A stretch of DNA of 64,000 nt. Origin: Meconema thalassinum (lineage: Eukaryota > Arthropoda > Insecta > Orthoptera > Tettigoniidae). This document shows, in pieces, positions 34,882 through 46,722 of the stretch. Position numbers and translations under genes: made by a program. The notes under the pieces are model-generated. The model had not been told where the DNA came from. It saw nothing but the letters and a program-made list of their open reading frames with translations, and searched no databases. Numbering within the stretch: position 1 is the stretch's first letter; each line of letters starts with the position of its first letter. Location: assembly GCA_946902985.2 (NCBI GenBank), contig OX336388.2:368887387-368951386 (forward strand), given 5' to 3'.

Positions 34882-35690
34882 AACGACACCTAGCTGTGAA
34901 CTTGGCTACTAGATGCCACCGGAACCATCAACTCGCAACGAACGTTGGAACTTCCCCTCCGAAGGAAAGCATACTCAGGTTTTTTTAGCGCTCTTAGTAA
35001 ATCCGACGACTTCAGCCGGGTTTGAACCCGCGACCTTGGGCATAGAAGTTCAGCATGCTACCAGTTTCGATACCGAAGTCGCTTCCCACAGACATATGAA
35101 AACTGAATGTGATCTCGTGCAGTTGCGTTGTCATAGCAACTGCTGATGGCTCATCCCTTATCAATTAAAAGTAAAGTTGTCATGGCAACCTCTCTAAGCA
35201 CTTGGCATTTTCTTATAATTTAAGTCATTTTGCTCACCCCGTGGCGTAATGGTGGGTCATATCAAAAATTCTTTCAGACAAAAGTTTTAGGTAATTATTG
35301 GAGGAATATTGTCCATTTTGTACGGTTTTGATATTGTGCCTATTAACAGAGATATGATTAATGTTTCCCGAAAAAACCACCTTTTCCCACCCCTTTGGTC
35401 AATGGATGGAGCTATAAAAAAACTTTTCAATCATAAATTTTAGGGCCTTATCCGGCACATAGTATGAACTTGGAATGGATTCAATATTTCAGATAATAAG
35501 AGAGTTATAGCGATATTTCAATTTTCGAAAAAAGCCTCCCATATTCACCCCCTTTGACCGATTTAGCCCATTAACGAACTCGACCGAGATTTTAAGGGGA
35601 TACATATTATGTAAGAAATTCAAAGTGATTGGTGCAAAATTACGGCAGTTATCGTGTCCACAAGAAACTGATATCTATACATATCTATTA
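34876..35690 (-). repeat. Repeat C copy 2, with tRNA-like SINE head
   Basis: Collinear with 19806-20600. The tRNA-like head (minus strand, about 34990-35090) has a good B box (GGTTCAAACCC). Homology with copy 1 stops near 35690, in an AT-rich TATA-type stretch, where new sequence begins. Confidence 0.65.
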
Positions 35691-38400
35691 TACCCGGATC
35701 GTTCACACGTCCATGACATTCTTGACATTCTTATTTTGGAAAGATGAGTTGTTAGTTGAAGAGGTTGAAGGAATGGATGATTTGAATAACGTGCGGAGGA
35801 GACTCAAGAGTGCTGAGGGAAGCATACATCGCAGGGGCGAGTGACGCGAGATTATGACGTGGGGCCTGAATATGTCATGAGAAATAATTTTTTAGAATTA
35901 CCTTAAGGAGAAGAGATTGACGCTAGGAAATTAGCTCACTTTTCTGGCTATAACAAGAGGAGGATTTTGAGCTAACAAGCATTAAAATCGGTCCAGTAGA
36001 AGCCGAGATACGAGGTGGAATGTTCTCGAACAATGTCTCGTTGAACTATAAAAGGCCACGTTGCTGAGCAGAGAGTCATCATATCTTCAGAGCATTTGCT
36101 CATGTTCGGATCTACGCTACGTGAAAGTGACAGTATACACGCCGAGATTCTGACAGTCGGTGACTTAGTCGCCGTACCAGTGGTCAGCACGACTTTGATT
36201 TTGCTCAAGTGAACGAACTTAACTATTGGAAGCGAATGGACTTCGATTATTCACTGACTTTCAGGTCACTTATTCTATAGTCAGGTGATGGTAGTGTCGA
36301 AACCATTCACAGAAGTTAGCCTACGGAACGATGTACTTCTTGTGACTATACATCAGGCACTTCGAATTCATCAGGAGAAGTTTATTTCATTTTGTTCGTT
36401 TATGCAGCTAATAGGCGTTCCTATCTTAGCGTGCAAACGAAAACACATTATTGGAACATGAGATTTATTCTCGAATCTACAGGAGTACTGTAGCAGTCGA
36501 TGACTGAGCAACTTTTTGTCATGTTACACGGTACTAGTGATAACGGGAGTTATTTCGAACGGATGACTGCGAACATCATCATGCGCCGCTAAAACTACTC
36601 GTAGGACTGGAAGGATATGGAGACGAACGAGGTATTTGGATACGGCAGATGGCCATGGGAAGACACTGTGGGAATAGTGTACACCGCAGGACACGCCCGT
36701 TATCTACATCAAGAATGAAGTAAGACAACCATTTCATGTACTATCCACTAACCAGTAGTATTAGAGAATTCCATATTATTGAACAGTCACGATCAGAAAT
36801 CAACACACATTTTTCACCATAGCTAGATATTAGCTAGATCTTCGATTGTATTTGTCTGGATGACAAATGGAACTGCTGTCTGACAATTTATTTTTCGATC
36901 TAAGATATTTGTTAGGACAGGCATTAGTTCATGTTTCGACATGAAATATTTCGATTATTCCAAGGGATATAAATATTTTTCGTTAATTCTGATTATGAGA
37001 ACAGAAGTAATTGAGGCTTGGATTATTTAAATAATTTGATTTATTAATAACAATAATAATAGAGTGTGAAGTGAATAAGTTAATAATAATAATAGTGTGA
37101 AGAGAATAAGTTAAAAATAATCAAGTGTGAAGTGAATAAGTTAATAATATTTATAAATAATAACAACGCTATTTAAAGTTATAAATAATTAGGGAGTGAT
37201 AATACCGAACATTAGGAATTAAATTAAATTTTGTTAATTGTTTATTGTGATTAAATAATTAATGCATTAAATAAAAATTAATAGGAGACATTGATAATAA
37301 TAATTCACAGATGAGACTTAAATATTTATTTATTTAAAAGAATAGGGCGATAATAATCATTTGACATTGATGATGCTTAAATATTTTTTGTGGTGATATT
37401 AATAATTTGTGGATGAATTTAATTAGTTGAAAGGAATTAAATTAAATAGCTTTGTTTGGAAGTTTAAATAAATTTAAATGAGTTTATGGATGAAGAGAAT
37501 GAAGTATTAGATATTTGAGCTCAGAATTATTTTTTTCAAAAGCACTTAAGAAAAAAAAAGAAAGAAAAGAAAATATTCAGATAAAAGAAGGGAACGGCAG
37601 GTATTTAATGTATCAAATAGGGAGAATTTATGTAAATGGGAGGCAAGGAGATATTGACCAGAATTTATTTAATTGGTAAAATAATACTGAAGAACCACAG
37701 TCTAGTAATTGACAGAATATTACAAGAAAAAAAATATAGTATGTAAAGAAAAAATATAATAGTATTAATATGATGCTGTGTGCAGAATATTCTGGTGATG
37801 ATTTTAGTGTGCGTTTGGCGACACCTAGGGGACCATCCAAAAGTGGGTTTTATTTCCGTAGTTGTGGGCACAGAAGGATGTGCGGATGTTTGAAGGAGCC
37901 TGTGGGCTATATTTGTAAAAGAAGTGTTAGGCGATGTGGACCGCCCCATATTCTTGTCAGATTTCACTATTCTGTTAATCCAAATATTTTTTTTTCTGGA
38001 TCAACTCAAAATTCAAATGGAATGCCTAAACAAATAATTGAAGAACTTGAATTTGGATTTGTTGAACCTGACCGAGGAGAAAAAAAATAATACGATGAAA
38101 AGTGCAAATGAATTAAGATAAATAATTAATGATTTTTATTTTTGAATAACAATAATAATAACATTGGAAATGAGCAAATAAAATATTCATCATGTGAGAG
38201 GTTGAGAAAACTTGTTATAAATAAAGTGAAGGAAAGGTTTGAAATTAATTAATTAATAATAATGATATTTTTTTTATTAAAAAAATTGTGAGATCATTCG
38301 AAAAGTTTGGTGATAGAAAATTTTGTTAACATAAAAATTTGGTGAAGAGTTAGATGATTTAATCCGCTGATGGTGGATGGAAATAACAACATTGTTTACA
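35691..38400. other. AT-rich region of unknown nature
   Basis: Sequence without a match elsewhere in the window. 35691-36720 is of moderate GC and holds a TATAAAAGG box (36047-36056). 36720-37760 is very AT-rich, with AAT runs and three imperfect copies of a ~30-bp 'gtgtgaagtgaataagttaa' unit (about 37065-37150). No TE domain was recognised. Its left edge coincides with the end of repeat C homology, so it may be an insertion. Confidence 0.4.
37770..38090 (+). CDS. Hypothetical small Cys-rich ORF
   Basis: 106 codons from ATG to TAA, unusually GC-balanced within an AT-rich area. The middle holds a Cys/His cluster (SCGHRRMCGC…C…C) and the C-terminus is charged. I do not recognise a family. It could be a decayed exon, part of an unknown mobile element or chance. 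A TATA box 1.7 kb upstream is too distant to link. Confidence 0.2.
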   Translation: MMLCAEYSGDDFSVRLATPRGPSKSGFYFRSCGHRRMCGCLKEPVGYICKRSVRRCGPPHILVRFHYSVNPNIFFSGSTQNSNGMPKQIIEELEFGFVEPDRGEKK

Positions 38401-38404
38401 ACAG

Positions 38405-38580
38405 AAGAGATGGGTTCGATTTCCTCCTCTGCCGTCCAGGAAGTGGTTTTCTGTGGTTTCCCATTTCTACTCCAGGCAAATGTCTAACTGAAGGCCACGG
38501 CTGCCTCCATCCCAATCCTCGCCTCAATTACAGAGACAGACACCACAATAACACAGGTTATAGTTTTCTGTAAATTTGTA
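38405..38580 (+). repeat. SINE fragment (type B body)
   Basis: Contains the B-box-like 'gggttcgatttcc' and the same body blocks as 43209-43525 ('ttctactccaggcaaatg', 'gccacggct', 'acaataacacaggttat'). The head is incomplete. Confidence 0.6.
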
Positions 38581-38911
38581 TTTTGTGGTTTGTAGTTTGT
38601 AGTTTTTTTCACCCCAATACATGGGGCAGAAATTACCACGAGGTCCAAACCCTTAAATGAAACACCGGAAGCAAACACTAAAGAGGTATGCCGCCACAAG
38701 AGAGTGTTCCATTTGTTTAACTTTCATTTATGAATAAATTAATTATTCGACTCTTGTTACAGAATGGTTGATGTGCATGAAGGCACTAAATAGCCTATAT
38801 CTTCTGTACATTGGGCTAATTTTAGGTGAAGTGTTCTTAATGGCAATGAAAGGGTATTAATGCTTTCCCCGTTTCAATGTCGAAAAGTCACGACGCGCGA
38901 CGCCCCGGATA
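38581..38911. other. Spacer
   Basis: Nothing recognised. Confidence 0.4.
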
Positions 38912-40342
38912 TTAGCCTACTTTTCACATTTTCCAAAAATGAGGAAAAAGTAGACTTATGAGATCGATCCGAGAAAATGTGTGTCTGTCTGTCTGTCTGT
39001 CTGTCTGTCCTTCTGTCTGTCTGTCTGTCCCTCTGCCTGACTGGCTGTGTGTGGTCCCCCCCCCCTATCAACTCCTAAACGGCTGCAGCAATCAAAACCA
39101 AATTTAGTATGAGTAAAGATGTGCACCGGAATAGCTCACATCCATATTTGAAAATGATGTCAGTGCTACCAACTGCTGAAAAAACGCACTAGAAATTTGA
39201 GCTCCATGTTGGATATCTTGCAAGGTATGCATGGGAGCTATTCCAAAATTGGCACACAAGTAGATAATACTATTTCAGTTTAATTTCCAGGAGGCCAACC
39301 ATGACAGTGTTGCCAAAATAATTTTAAGCCTTCTGATAGGTCCAATGTTTAAATGCATATAACTTCTACACTATCAATTGGATTTCAACCAAATTTTGTA
39401 TGTAATATCTGTACATAAGCAGATATGACTGAGCGTATTCTTAAGAGCCACCAGGGCTGCCAACTGTTAATAATTGCTCTCTCTATTTTTAAAAAATCCA
39501 AATACCAATATATCAGAGAGTATGCTAGCCAACAGTTTTAAACTATGCACACGTATATTCTGACATTTTAGATTAATTTGGAGTAACTTATATACGTCAG
39601 TTCTACCAACATGATTATAAGCCTGCTGATAGTACCAATTTGTAAATACAAGTAACGTCTATACTATCAGTTGGATTTCAACCAAAATTCGTATGTGATA
39701 TGTGTACCATAACAGATATGACTATAAGTATTGTTAAGAGCAATCAGGGCTGCCAACTGTTAATAAATGCTGTCTATATTCTTTTTACCCTAATATCAAT
39801 ATATCAGAAAGTATGCAAGCCAACAGCTCTATACTTTGCACACGTATAGCACCTGACATTCTAGATTAATTTGGAGTAATTAATACAAGGCAGTGCTGCC
39901 AACATGATTCTATGCCTGCTGATATCTCCAATTTTAAAATACATGTAACTTCTATACTTACAAATGGATTTCATCCAAAATTGGCACAACAAGATATCAT
40001 AATAATTCAGATTATTTCTGACCAGCACACGCATGGTATTGTTGGCAACATGCTTTTACGCGTGCTGATAGATCCAGTGTCTAACTGCATATAACGTCCA
40101 TTGGACTTCATCCAAATTTTGTATTCTATACCCTAAGAGGTGGAACTAAGAATATATTCAGTCACCAGGGCTGCCAACTCTAGTGCTCTATTAGGCTACA
40201 TTATACAAAATATATTTTGAACTAATTAGATATTTCGATATTACCAACTTAATTTCGTCAATATTCTAGATAGGTTCATATACTGTAGAATAATCATTGG
40301 CATGAAAAGTAGGCTGTATAGTTCTTCACGGAACTTCTTGTT
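38912..40342 (-). mobile_element. Hairpin-capped repeat element A2, complete
   Basis: The uninterrupted relative of A1. From left: terminal hairpin (about 38914-38958), 'gagatcgatc', (TGTC)n microsatellite (38980-39050), 'cccctatcaactcc' and three ~292-bp units (anchors 'gccaaa/aacatgatt…gcct' at about 39311, 39604 and 39895). It ends in 'gaaaagtaggctgtatagtt' and 'cacggaacttcttgtt'. The ends contain inverted 'agcctacttttc'. There is no coding. Confidence 0.7.
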
Positions 40343-40459
40343 TGAATTTGGCTTGCGAGACAGTTTGAATATCATGGGAGAGATATGAGAACGACGTATC
40401 GCCGTAGCGAGGAGCAGTTGGAGTGGAGATTGTTTCAGTGCAATTACCGTAAAGCATTT

Positions 40460-40609
40460 TTATTTTTTTGGCATTTGCATGGAAGAAAGATGGGAAACCA
40501 CAGAAGACCATCGTCAAGGTTACCGGCGGGGGTTTCGAAACTCCTCGCCTCCCGCATGTGAGCGACTGCCTGCAGCCACGCCGTAACGACCACTGCAAAC
40601 TCGCCCGGT
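40460..40609 (-). mobile_element. tRNA-related SINE with 12-bp TSD
   Basis: Flanked by cgtaaagcattt at 40448-40459 and 40610-40621. On the minus strand it begins with a degenerate tRNA-like head and ends in an A-rich tail at the left. The body includes 'tgtggtttcccatctttc', related to the type B SINEs. Confidence 0.75.
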
Positions 40610-40621
40610 CGTAAAGCATTT

Positions 40622-41180
40622 AAAATATGTCACGCAAAGAAGCCAGCCAACCACAGTATTATTGAAATTGACTTCGCATGTGTATTGTAGCAACGTGATT
40701 TTTACATCTCACTAAATCAAAATAATTACAGTGGATTTTGCAGTACAATTATTGTTACTAACTCTTGTGTGTTATGTTGAAATTTGCTTCTGTAATTTTC
40801 CTACATTCCAGGCACTCCGATATACAGACAGGACTAGTGTTGTCCATGAGGTATGTATAAATGTCACCGGGATAGATCAGACACAGTAGATCGACATTAA
40901 ATCTGCGAACGGCGAGAGACGGTATTAATACGTCCTATTATACCAGACAAACGACGAGTACTAGTATCGCAAGTAATGCATCGTCACGCCGAAGGACTTA
41001 GCAAAATTTTACGTGAAAGCGAGGCGAAGCCAAATTGTTGGTAAATTGTAGCGAAGAAGTATCCACATGAGACTCGTACATTTTTTTCTCAGTGCTCATC
41101 GTAATGGAATTTATATTTGTATCTTGGACTTTTGAAATGTATAATGTTGCACTGAAACTTAGAAAATTTGCGACTGTATT
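40622..41180. other. Spacer
   Basis: Nothing recognised; the first bases of the open frame beginning at 41092 do not look LINE-derived. Confidence 0.4.
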
Positions 41181-41182
41181 TC

Positions 41183-41712
41183 AGACATATAATGAGTTGG
41201 AAATGGTACAAAGAAAGGCCGCTAGATTTGTGCTCGGTGACTTTAATACCAGGAGCAGTGTGAGCCGTATGTTAAAGAAACTTGGGTGGGAATCACTGGA
41301 GGCTAGGAGGATGAAATCTAGACTCTGCGCTATGTACAACACGTATACAAATCAACCAGCATGGGGTGAGCTTAGCAAACTATTGGGAAAGCCCACTTAC
41401 ATGGGTAGGAGCGATCATCCTTTCAAAGTAAAGGGCCGACCACAGCGAACAAATTATGGTAAATATTCTTTTGTAAACCGTGCCATTGATAACTGGAACT
41501 CTCTACCTGCCGCAGTCTTAGAGCCTTTTCCCAAACATATAGGTGTGTTTAAGAAAAGACTGACTATTTGTGTAAATACTCCAGTTTAATTGTTGTATAA
41601 TTGTTATTGAATTGTTATGTATAATCATTTATTTGTTATGTATATACAATTTGCCACCGGGGGACACACCCCCCTTTGCAAATAAATGAATGAATGAATG
41701 AATGAATGAATA
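41183..41712 (+). mobile_element. LINE 3' fragment (CR1/Jockey/Rex1-type C-terminus)
   Basis: An open frame to 41589 encodes about 135 residues of a LINE ORF2 C-terminus: 'LEMVQRKAARFVLGDF', 'LGWESLEARR', 'MYNTYTNQPAW' and 'AIDNWNSLPAAV' blocks, which follow the thumb of the reverse transcriptase in the CR1/Jockey/Rex1 groups. A ~95-bp 3' UTR and an (ATGA)n tail (41686-41712) follow. It is 5'-truncated, with no catalytic motif left. The frame is intact, suggesting moderate age. Confidence 0.8.
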
Positions 41713-41784
41713 TAATATTCACAAATGTTACGGGAATTTAGTATATCTACCAATTTGACGATGAGTAATGTAATGGAATTAGGT

Positions 41785-42300
41785 CATAGCGTATTTTCGT
41801 AAAGAATGAAAGTAGATGGTATACTGGCTTCACGGCCAGTGAATTAAAACTCAGCAATTTTTCTATGAGTGTGCCGTGTCTTGTGTTGGTCCATCGGCGC
41901 GGGCACCAAGAGCCCGCTGATGAGCCAGCTTGGTGTCCTAGGCGAAACCCCACACAAGACACGGCACAAACCTAGAAAAATTGCTGAGTTTTAATGAAAG
42001 TAGACTCCCCCTCTACCCCGCGTATCAATTCAATCATGATGAAACTAAATTAAAGCAAATTTGGTACGAATTAAGTACAAACAAAGGGCACCTCAAAGTC
42101 ATGTTTTATACCGCCGTCATCTTAACAAAACCATACGTAATAGCCACCACGCAAATGGCCAAAGCTTAAATCAAATTTTGACTGAACTAATAATCGGATA
42201 TCTACCAAATTTAGATAAAATATACCATTGTATGGGAAGCATCTGCTGATCAAACTACAAGGACATCAGCCAATTAATTTCAAGATGATGGCCGTCTGAA
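41785..42300 (-). mobile_element. Diverged family B element with fold-back insertion
   Basis: A minus-oriented B-like copy: a degenerate hairpin end at about 41790-41816, then, after the insertion at 41817-41992, 'ccccctctaccccg…tatcaattca' and one diverged 292-bp unit with the inverted 'cgccgtcatctt' block. It is older than the other B copies. Confidence 0.55.
41817..41992. mobile_element. Fold-back insertion with 12-bp TSD
   Basis: A 176-bp insertion flanked by aatgaaagtaga (41805-41816 and 41993-42004). Arms of ~43 bp (about 41845-41888 and 41950-41993) are inverted copies with a few mismatches ('aaaactcagcaatttttct' against its complement), around a GC-rich loop. It has no coding. Confidence 0.75.
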
Positions 42301-42319
42301 TTATGCAAGTATTGTAATC

Positions 42320-42535
42320 TGTTGTTGTTGTTGTTGTTGTTTCATTTGAGGTGCATGGAAATCGTGGTCATTTAGCCAACAGCTTCTCAAATGTTTCCCA
42401 CGAGCCTGAGTGTACACCGTTCCAGGCTTTAGATAAAATTAAATTTCTTGACAGAGCTCGGAATTGAACCCAAACGTATGGGACAACAGCCATGAAAGCT
42501 AGCCATTACACAAGAGGTGGACTACCGCATTATAT
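42320..42535 (-). mobile_element. tRNA-derived SINE with (AAC)n tail
   Basis: On the minus strand the head has A-box 'gtgtaatggctagctttcat' and B-box 'gggttcaattcc', and the left end is an (AAC)n tail (seen as GTT repeats at 42321-42341). Confidence 0.6.
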
Positions 42536-43205
42536 TCAATAACTTATGAATCAATTTTCACAGTACTTGGCATCCAGATAGATTTATACATGTGTCCTCT
42601 TTTACGGAAGTTATGACTATATGACCACGAATATTACGCGTAGCCTTGTATAACGAAGAGAAAAGAACACTCTCTCCATACTTTGAAGATGGTGGCTGCG
42701 TTAAATATTAAAACAATAAAGTCAACAACTCAGAATGAAATGAAATCGGATCTTGCGATAGTAAAATGTTTATCCAACTGAATATATTTACTTTCGTTAT
42801 AATTCCTTCAGTACAATTTCTGGAATACATCATTTCAGTGAAGGATGTTGTTGAGTTTCTTTAGCCCGTTGATGACAGTATCCCGTTGTATCATTACACC
42901 GTTATTTCTCCTGTTATGCCCTGATTCCCCATGATCAACCAAACAATTCGACATGTAGAAAGTGTAAAGGCCTGGGTCCAATCAGTTCTCTGAGACAATT
43001 CTGTAAGGAGCTGAGAATTTCTCCAGTACTGGAGTTGATGATAGGCACTGTTCTTACTGGATTCAAGTGTTATTATTATTATTACCTCATTCTTGACCCC
43101 CATAGAAACGAGAATAAAAATACATATGTATACTTTAGATAATTGATGAAATGTGGCGTGTCCAATGAGTTATAAATTAAGTTTAGGATCCAGCTAGCAA
43201 ATATA
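42536..43205. other. Spacer
   Basis: No gene or repeat recognised, apart from a short ATT run near 43070. Confidence 0.4.
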
Positions 43206-43208
43206 AGA

Positions 43209-43525
43209 CCACCTCGTGGTGTAGTGGCTAGCGTTCTTGGCGGTCATCCCGGAAGTTCGTGTTTGATTCCCGGCTCTAGCAAGAAATTGTATTTTTGTGT
43301 GAGGGCTGGAACGGGTTACACTCAGCCTCGTGAGACAAAACTGAGAAGAGAAGGGTACGTTAACCTCAGCCATCCTGAAAGTGGTTTTCCATACTTTCCC
43401 CACTTCTACTCCAGGCAAATGCTGGGATGGTTCCTGACTTAACGCCACGGCTCCCTCCTTCCCAATCCTATCCCCAATTTAAAATACCCACAGTATTACA
43501 ACCATTACAATAATACAGGTTATCA
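43209..43525 (+). mobile_element. tRNA-derived SINE (type B), near complete
   Basis: The head has A box 'gtggtgtagtggctagcg' and B box 'gtttgattcccggct'. The body has 'ggttttccatactttcccca' and 'actccaggcaaatgctggga'; the tail has 'acaataatacaggttat'. This is the best reference copy in the window for the fragments at 1244, 38405, 56253 and 60520. Confidence 0.75.
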
Positions 43526-43546
43526 TTAAACTTCCACACACACACA

Positions 43547-44663
43547 CAAGTAGTTCCGTGACGAACTAAAGAGCCTACTTTTCTTAACATGTAAGATCCA
43601 TGCCAATCTATATATACCGGTATCTATCTAGAATAATGACGAAATCAAGTTGGTAATACTAACATTTCTAAGTACTGCAGTTTGAAATACACCTGAAATA
43701 GTGTAGCCTAATATAGTAACTTACTACAGTTGGCAGCCCTGATGACTCTGAATATATTCTTAGTTCCATCTCTTAAGGTATAGAATGCACATCCAAAATT
43801 TGGTTGAAGTCTAATGGATAGTATGGGCGTTACATGCTGTTTGAAATTGGATTTATCAGTGCGCGTAAAATTACCTTCGGAACAGTGTCATGTATGTGAT
43901 GCTCAGAATTAATCTGAAATATTACGATCTATTATAGTGCCAATTTTGGATAAAACCATTTGTTAGTATATCTGTAGAAGTTACATGTAATTAAAAATTG
44001 ATACTATCAGAAATCTTAGAATAATGCTGGCAGCACTGAGCTATATTTGTTACTCCAAATTAATCTAGAAAGTCAGATACTATACGTGTGCAAAATTTAG
44101 AGCTGATGGCTTGCATACTTTCTGATATATTGATATTTGGGTTAAAAACACAGAGAGGGCATTTATTAATAGTTGGCAGCCCTGGTGGCTCTTTCGAATA
44201 AGCACAGTCATGTAATGTTGTAGTACACAAAGTAAAAACGAAATTTGTTTGAAATCCAAACGATAGTATAGAAGTTATATGCATATAGAAATTGGACCTA
44301 TTGGCAGGCTTAGAATCATGTTGGCAACACTGGTGTGTATGGACTTCTCAAATTTATCAGGAATGTTATTATCTAAGTGTGTGCCAATTGGAATAGTTCG
44401 CATGCATAACTTCTGAGATTTCCAACATAGGGCTCAAATTTCAGTTGCGATTTTTTAGTAGTTGGTAGCACTGACGTAAGTTTCAAATATGGCCATGAGA
44501 TATTCAGGTATAGATCTTTACTCTTACCAAATTTGGTTTTGATAGCTGCAACCGTTTAGGAGTTGATAGGGGGGACACACAGACAGACAGACACACATTT
44601 TCCCGGATCGATCTCATAAGTTTAATTTTTCCTCATATTTGCAAAATGAGAAAATTAGGCTAA
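43547..44663 (+). mobile_element. Hairpin-capped repeat element A3
   Basis: An inverted relative of A1 and A2, diverged. The left end 'acaagtagttccgtgacgaa' plus 'agcctacttttc' is the 5' end. Tandem units follow, then 'gagttgatagggggg', a (CAGA) run, 'gatctcataag' and a degenerate hairpin ending in 'ttaggctaa' at 44663. Confidence 0.65.
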
Positions 44664-45379
44664 AATTACATGGGTCTATATGACCTTGATGTAGCAGCCC
44701 ATAAAATAAGCAACAACAAGAACAAGAACAGGAAATACAAACAATCTCACTTCAAAACATTCCATGGAAAATAGCGGTTTGCACGTAATATGCGGCCTGA
44801 GACTGTTGGTTGTGCTATATGAGTAACCCTGGAGGCGGGAGATAATTACACTGTGTTTGTATGGAGAGAACCGGGTTTGTGTACCGAGCCTGGGGGAAGG
44901 GTGGGCACTAAGTATGCCCTTGGGAACATTGCTCTGTAACTTGCGGTAATATACAGTATGTAATATTTGATCCAATCTCCGCATCTACACAACATCTGCT
45001 CACGTTATCAAGCCCCAGCACAGTAGTAGGTCAGGGATCTGGTAACGATTTGTAGTAATGAAGCCAAATTAATTTAACTTTAATTTTAATTCGTTTTCAT
45101 TTGAAGTGCAGGCTTCAGTATGAGAACATATGAAATATAAAGAGAAAACATCCCCACGTGGTTGTCACACATTTGGATTAATTTAAGTCAATTTAATTAT
45201 TATTATTATTATTAATATTAATATTAATAATCAATTTTAGAGTAATTGTTCAATATAAATACACGTTAGTGGGTCAACACAATTGCACCTTAAAAGCATT
45301 GAAGGGTTCATTCTAAGAATCAGACAAATCCAAAAATATAATTGTTCAGAAACTAAAAAAATAAAAGAATAATATAAAC
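44664..45379. other. Spacer
   Basis: Nothing recognised except ATT-rich stretches near 45195-45225. Confidence 0.4.
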
Positions 45380-45500
45380 AAGATGTTCAGTAAAGAACAT
45401 ATAGCCTACTTTCTCCTAAATGTGTGAGTATAGTTATAACTCGTTGTTATTATCAAAGAGTATAATAGAACTATTCTTTGTTGAAGACCTTAGAAACGAT
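45380..45500 (+). repeat. 5'-end fragment of a family B element
   Basis: It starts 'aagatgttcagtaaagaac' and 'agcctactttctcctaaatg', collinear with the B1 start at 20755. Homology fades after ~110 bp. Confidence 0.6.
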
Positions 45501-45543
45501 TTACCTCTACCAAACGCCACAACCTAGATAAAAACTGCTACCA

Positions 45544-45548
45544 TCATT

Positions 45549-45583
<35 letters not shown>
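45544..45583 (+). repeat. (GAAA)n microsatellite
   Basis: About nine perfect GAAA units. Confidence 0.9.
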
Positions 45584-45633
45584 AGAAGTATATCAAGAAT
45601 GTTATGGATCTGGAGACATAATCGACCGGACTG

Positions 45634-45870
45634 GCGGCGTGGCTCAGCGGTAACGTTCTCGCTTGCTGGGCCCTAGGTTGCAGGTTCGTATCCTGGCGCA
45701 GTCAGCTGGCATTTGAGGGTGCACAAATGCGAGGGAGCCGTGCCAGTACATTTACTGGCACGTTAAAGATCCCTTTCGGGCCAAAATTCCGGCACCCCGG
45801 TGTCTCTAAAAGCAGCAGTAGTTAAAAGGGATGTAAAACCAATAACATTATTATTATTATTACGACCTGC
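45634..45870 (+). mobile_element. tRNA-derived SINE (type A)
   Basis: Head 'ggcgtggctcagcggtaacg' (A box) and 'gcaggttcgtatcctgg' (B box); body ending 'gtaaaaccaataacatt' with an (ATT)n tail. Plus-strand partner of 1951-2141. Confidence 0.75.
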
Positions 45871-46011
45871 CGTGGGCAACATCCAACTTTGAGTTGAGGC
45901 ATGTCTTTACACGTCTGGTTGTGCATGGCTTTCACAACCCTAATTGAATTAACAAATCTTTCCATGACCCTACAGAGACGTGTGTATACAAACTATGTGG
46001 ATATTTTCGAT

Positions 46012-46182
46012 AATATAATCCTAACAGAGCGAGTGCATTCTAGCGGCCTGAAGAAGAAACTTTTCAATAAAATCTGGAAGTTACCTTTTTGGCAGCTAGA
46101 TGTCTCGAGTAAATCTGCTGGCGAATTATGTTTTAATTAGATATATATTTTACACCATAATGTGCACAATATAACGCTTAAT
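46012..46182 (+). repeat. 171-bp direct repeat, copy 1
   Basis: Nearly identical to 46360-46530, with offset 348 bp. It spans from 'aatataatcctaacagagcg' to 'gcacaatataacgcttaat'. No coding or TE feature is recognised. Confidence 0.85.
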
Positions 46183-46359
46183 AACATTTTCAAGTAACGC
46201 AAAATAGGCTGTTACAAACCCTTTAAAATAAAAAGTTAAAATGTATCCTAGTATCATCTTGTCATTCTTCAAATTCGATGCGCATAAAATGATAATGGTA
46301 TAGTAATCACTGGATCCCCACGTAGACTAGTCGTGACATCTAGTGGCGAAATATCGAAC

Positions 46360-46530
46360 AATATAATCCTAACAGAGCGAGTGCATTCTAGCGGCCAGAA
46401 GAAGAAACTTTTCAATAAAATCTGGAAGTTACCTTTTTGGCAGCTAGATGTCTCGAGTAAATCTGCTGGCGAATTATGTTTTAATTAAATATATATTTTA
46501 CACCATAATGTGCACAATATAACGCTTAAT
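46360..46530 (+). repeat. 171-bp direct repeat, copy 2
   Basis: Partner of 46012-46182 with one or two differences. The intervening 177 bp is not repeated. This looks like a local duplication just beside the LINE target. Confidence 0.85.
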
Positions 46531-46589
46531 TTTAAAACATCTGAGTCATTACAAAACAATAAACATATAACATTTCAAGCAAAAAACCT

Positions 46590-46645
46590 TGCTCTGATCG
46601 GGTTTGAACCATAGGCATTTGAGCGATAGCCTAACACTCTACCAC
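46590..46645 (-). repeat. tRNA-like sequence, 3' half, split by LINE
   Basis: On the minus strand it has the second part of an A box (GGTAGAG), a B box (GGTTCAAACCC) and, just beyond, a run of six T that could end Pol III transcription. The 5' part (TTAGCTCAGTGG) lies at 51414-51437. The LINE sits between them. The two halves give correct box spacing, but the acceptor stem does not pair by eye, so this is a tRNA-derived SINE head or pseudogene rather than a working tRNA. Confidence 0.65.
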
Positions 46646-46722
46646 TTTTTTTTTTTTTTTTTTTTTTTAGCTCTTTACAGAATTACAGAATTTTCAGATA
46701 TGATAAATACCAGACTAATACA

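Noticed and set aside
45901..46140. 79-codon plus-strand frame
   Set aside because: Overlaps the 171-bp duplication and has no recognisable feature; the second copy is not embedded in the same frame.
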